Part shown: positions 5,240 to 5,903 of the stretch, one piece after another
Numbering within the stretch: position 1 is the first letter of the stretch
Layout of the letters: the number at the start of each line of letters is the position of its first letter
Source of the DNA: Bacillota bacterium
Lineage (GTDB): Bacteria > Bacillota > Clostridia > Christensenellales > SZUA-584
NCBI GenBank assembly: GCA_023441905.1
Contig: JAEZNC010000048.1
Coordinates: 1-5,903, forward strand
Reading direction: 5' to 3'
DNA: 5,903 nt
Made by a program: the position numbers and the translations under genes
Notes under the pieces: model-generated
Seen by the model: the letters and a program-made list of their open reading frames with translations, nothing else
The model's database searches: none
Told to the model about the DNA's origin: nothing

Positions 5240-5903
5240 ATGAAACGGATTAATTTCGCGAATGCGGCCGATAAAGTCAGTCCATTTTGCCTTGGCGCCA
5301 TGCTGATGGGTACGGCGATGGACAAAAAAACAGCGTTTGAGGTTCTGGATCATTTCAGGGAACAAGGCGGCAATTTTATTGACACCGCGAACTGCTATGC
5401 CTGGTGGATGGGCGACGGTGAATACATCGGTGACGAAAGCGAAAATGTGATCGGCGAATGGCTGAGCAGCAGGCAATGCCGCGACGAAATTTTCCTTGCC
5501 ACCAAGGTCGGCGGACGACTTAAAGACCCGCACGGCATACGCAATACAAGCGGAGAAATTGAATGGCACCGTGTGCGTGCGGAATATGAAGGTCTTCGCG
5601 CTGATGTGATAAAAAAGGGTGTGGAAGGCAGCTTAAGACGGCTCAGAACCGAGTGTATCGATCTATTTTATGCGCATGTGTTTGATGACGTCACGCCGCT
5701 CGAGGAAACAATGGAAGCGTTCAACAGCCTGATAAAAGAAGGCAAAGTCCGCTATATCGGCTGCAGCAATATCACTGTGCAGAAAATTGAAGAAGCAAAC
5801 CGCATTAGCAAAGACATGCATTTTGCACCGTATATGGCCATGCAGCAGGAGTATTCGTACCTGCATCCGGACAGGAGCCTTGATACCGGCATTGTCGAGC
5901 ATG
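5240..5903 (+). CDS. Aldo/keto reductase (partial, C-terminus beyond right edge)
   Basis: The visible 221 residues form the first two thirds of an NAD(P)H-dependent aldo/keto reductase, a cytoplasmic TIM-barrel enzyme that reduces aldehydes or ketones to alcohols; full length is normally about 310-340. The catalytic tetrad is complete: Asp48 and Tyr53 in FIDTANCYAWW, Lys89 in LATKVGG, and His146 in FYAHVFDD. CLGAMLMGT (17-25) and GKVRYIGCSN (168-177) are further family signatures, the latter near the cofactor site. The start is set by GGAGG (5228-5232) seven bases before the ATG. The gene diverges from mocR across a 118-base region with overlapping promoters, so it is the likely regulated partner. 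The substrate cannot be read from the sequence. Sugars, small aldehydes or pyridoxal are all possible within the family. The family call is secure. Confidence 0.94.
   Translation, partial: MKRINFANAADKVSPFCLGAMLMGTAMDKKTAFEVLDHFREQGGNFIDTANCYAWWMGDGEYIGDESENVIGEWLSSRQCRDEIFLATKVGGRLKDPHGIRNTSGEIEWHRVRAEYEGLRADVIKKGVEGSLRRLRTECIDLFYAHVFDDVTPLEETMEAFNSLIKEGKVRYIGCSNITVQKIEEANRISKDMHFAPYMAMQQEYSYLHPDRSLDTGIVEH

Noticed and set aside
3727..5325. Longer 532-residue version of the MocR gene starting at 5325
   Set aside because: The extra 68 residues are not part of the GntR fold and overlap the divergent reductase and the promoters. An excellent ribosome binding site sits before the inner ATG at 5121.
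5168..5902. Minus-strand open frames at 5168-5569 and 5663-5902
   Set aside because: Both are antisense shadows of the aldo/keto reductase, which carries the full catalytic tetrad on the plus strand.

Overview
The window looks like chromosomal DNA of a Bacillota (Firmicutes) bacterium, most likely a gut-associated clostridium. This is inferred from GGAGG-type ribosome binding sites ahead of every gene, sigma-A-like promoters with short leaders, a lipoprotein cyclophilin of the Gram-positive type, an RlmCD-like 23S rRNA methyltransferase, and a bile-salt-hydrolase-like gene. Coding regions are of moderate GC, while roughly 610-1210 is clearly AT-rich. No tRNA, rRNA, CRISPR array, transposase or recombinase was recognised.

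Layout from left to right. 1-609 (minus) is the N-terminal 203 residues of a choloylglycine hydrolase family enzyme that runs off the left edge. 610-986 is an AT-rich gap with no convincing gene, holding an AT-rich terminator-like hairpin and a nested inverted repeat. 987-1031 and 1219-1562 (both minus) are two decayed 3' remnants of rlmD-type rRNA methyltransferase genes; the larger keeps a good rho-independent terminator. 1570-2232 (minus) is an intact secreted lipoprotein cyclophilin. 2345-3676 (minus) is an intact rlmD/rlmCD-type gene. 3727-5121 (minus) is a GntR/MocR regulator. 5240 to the right edge (plus) is the first 221 residues of an aldo/keto reductase, divergent from mocR.

How the parts fit together. 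The MocR gene and the reductase share a 118-bp divergent region with overlapping promoters and a repeated ATTGGYT-type motif, so the reductase is the natural candidate target of this regulator. The most unusual protein feature is in the MocR effector domain. The lysine that should hold pyridoxal phosphate is asparagine, and two other pocket positions (the EDPxY tyrosine and the substrate-carboxylate arginine) also appear substituted, so the regulator probably does not use PLP chemistry. The second unusual feature is the stretch with three rlmD 3' ends in the same orientation, one intact and two relics, with the cyclophilin gene between the first two. This suggests old paralogue duplication and decay, or repeated integration events at that locus.

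Both edge genes are partial, so their C-terminal halves and neighbours are not visible. All assignments are from reading motifs by eye; no database search was run.
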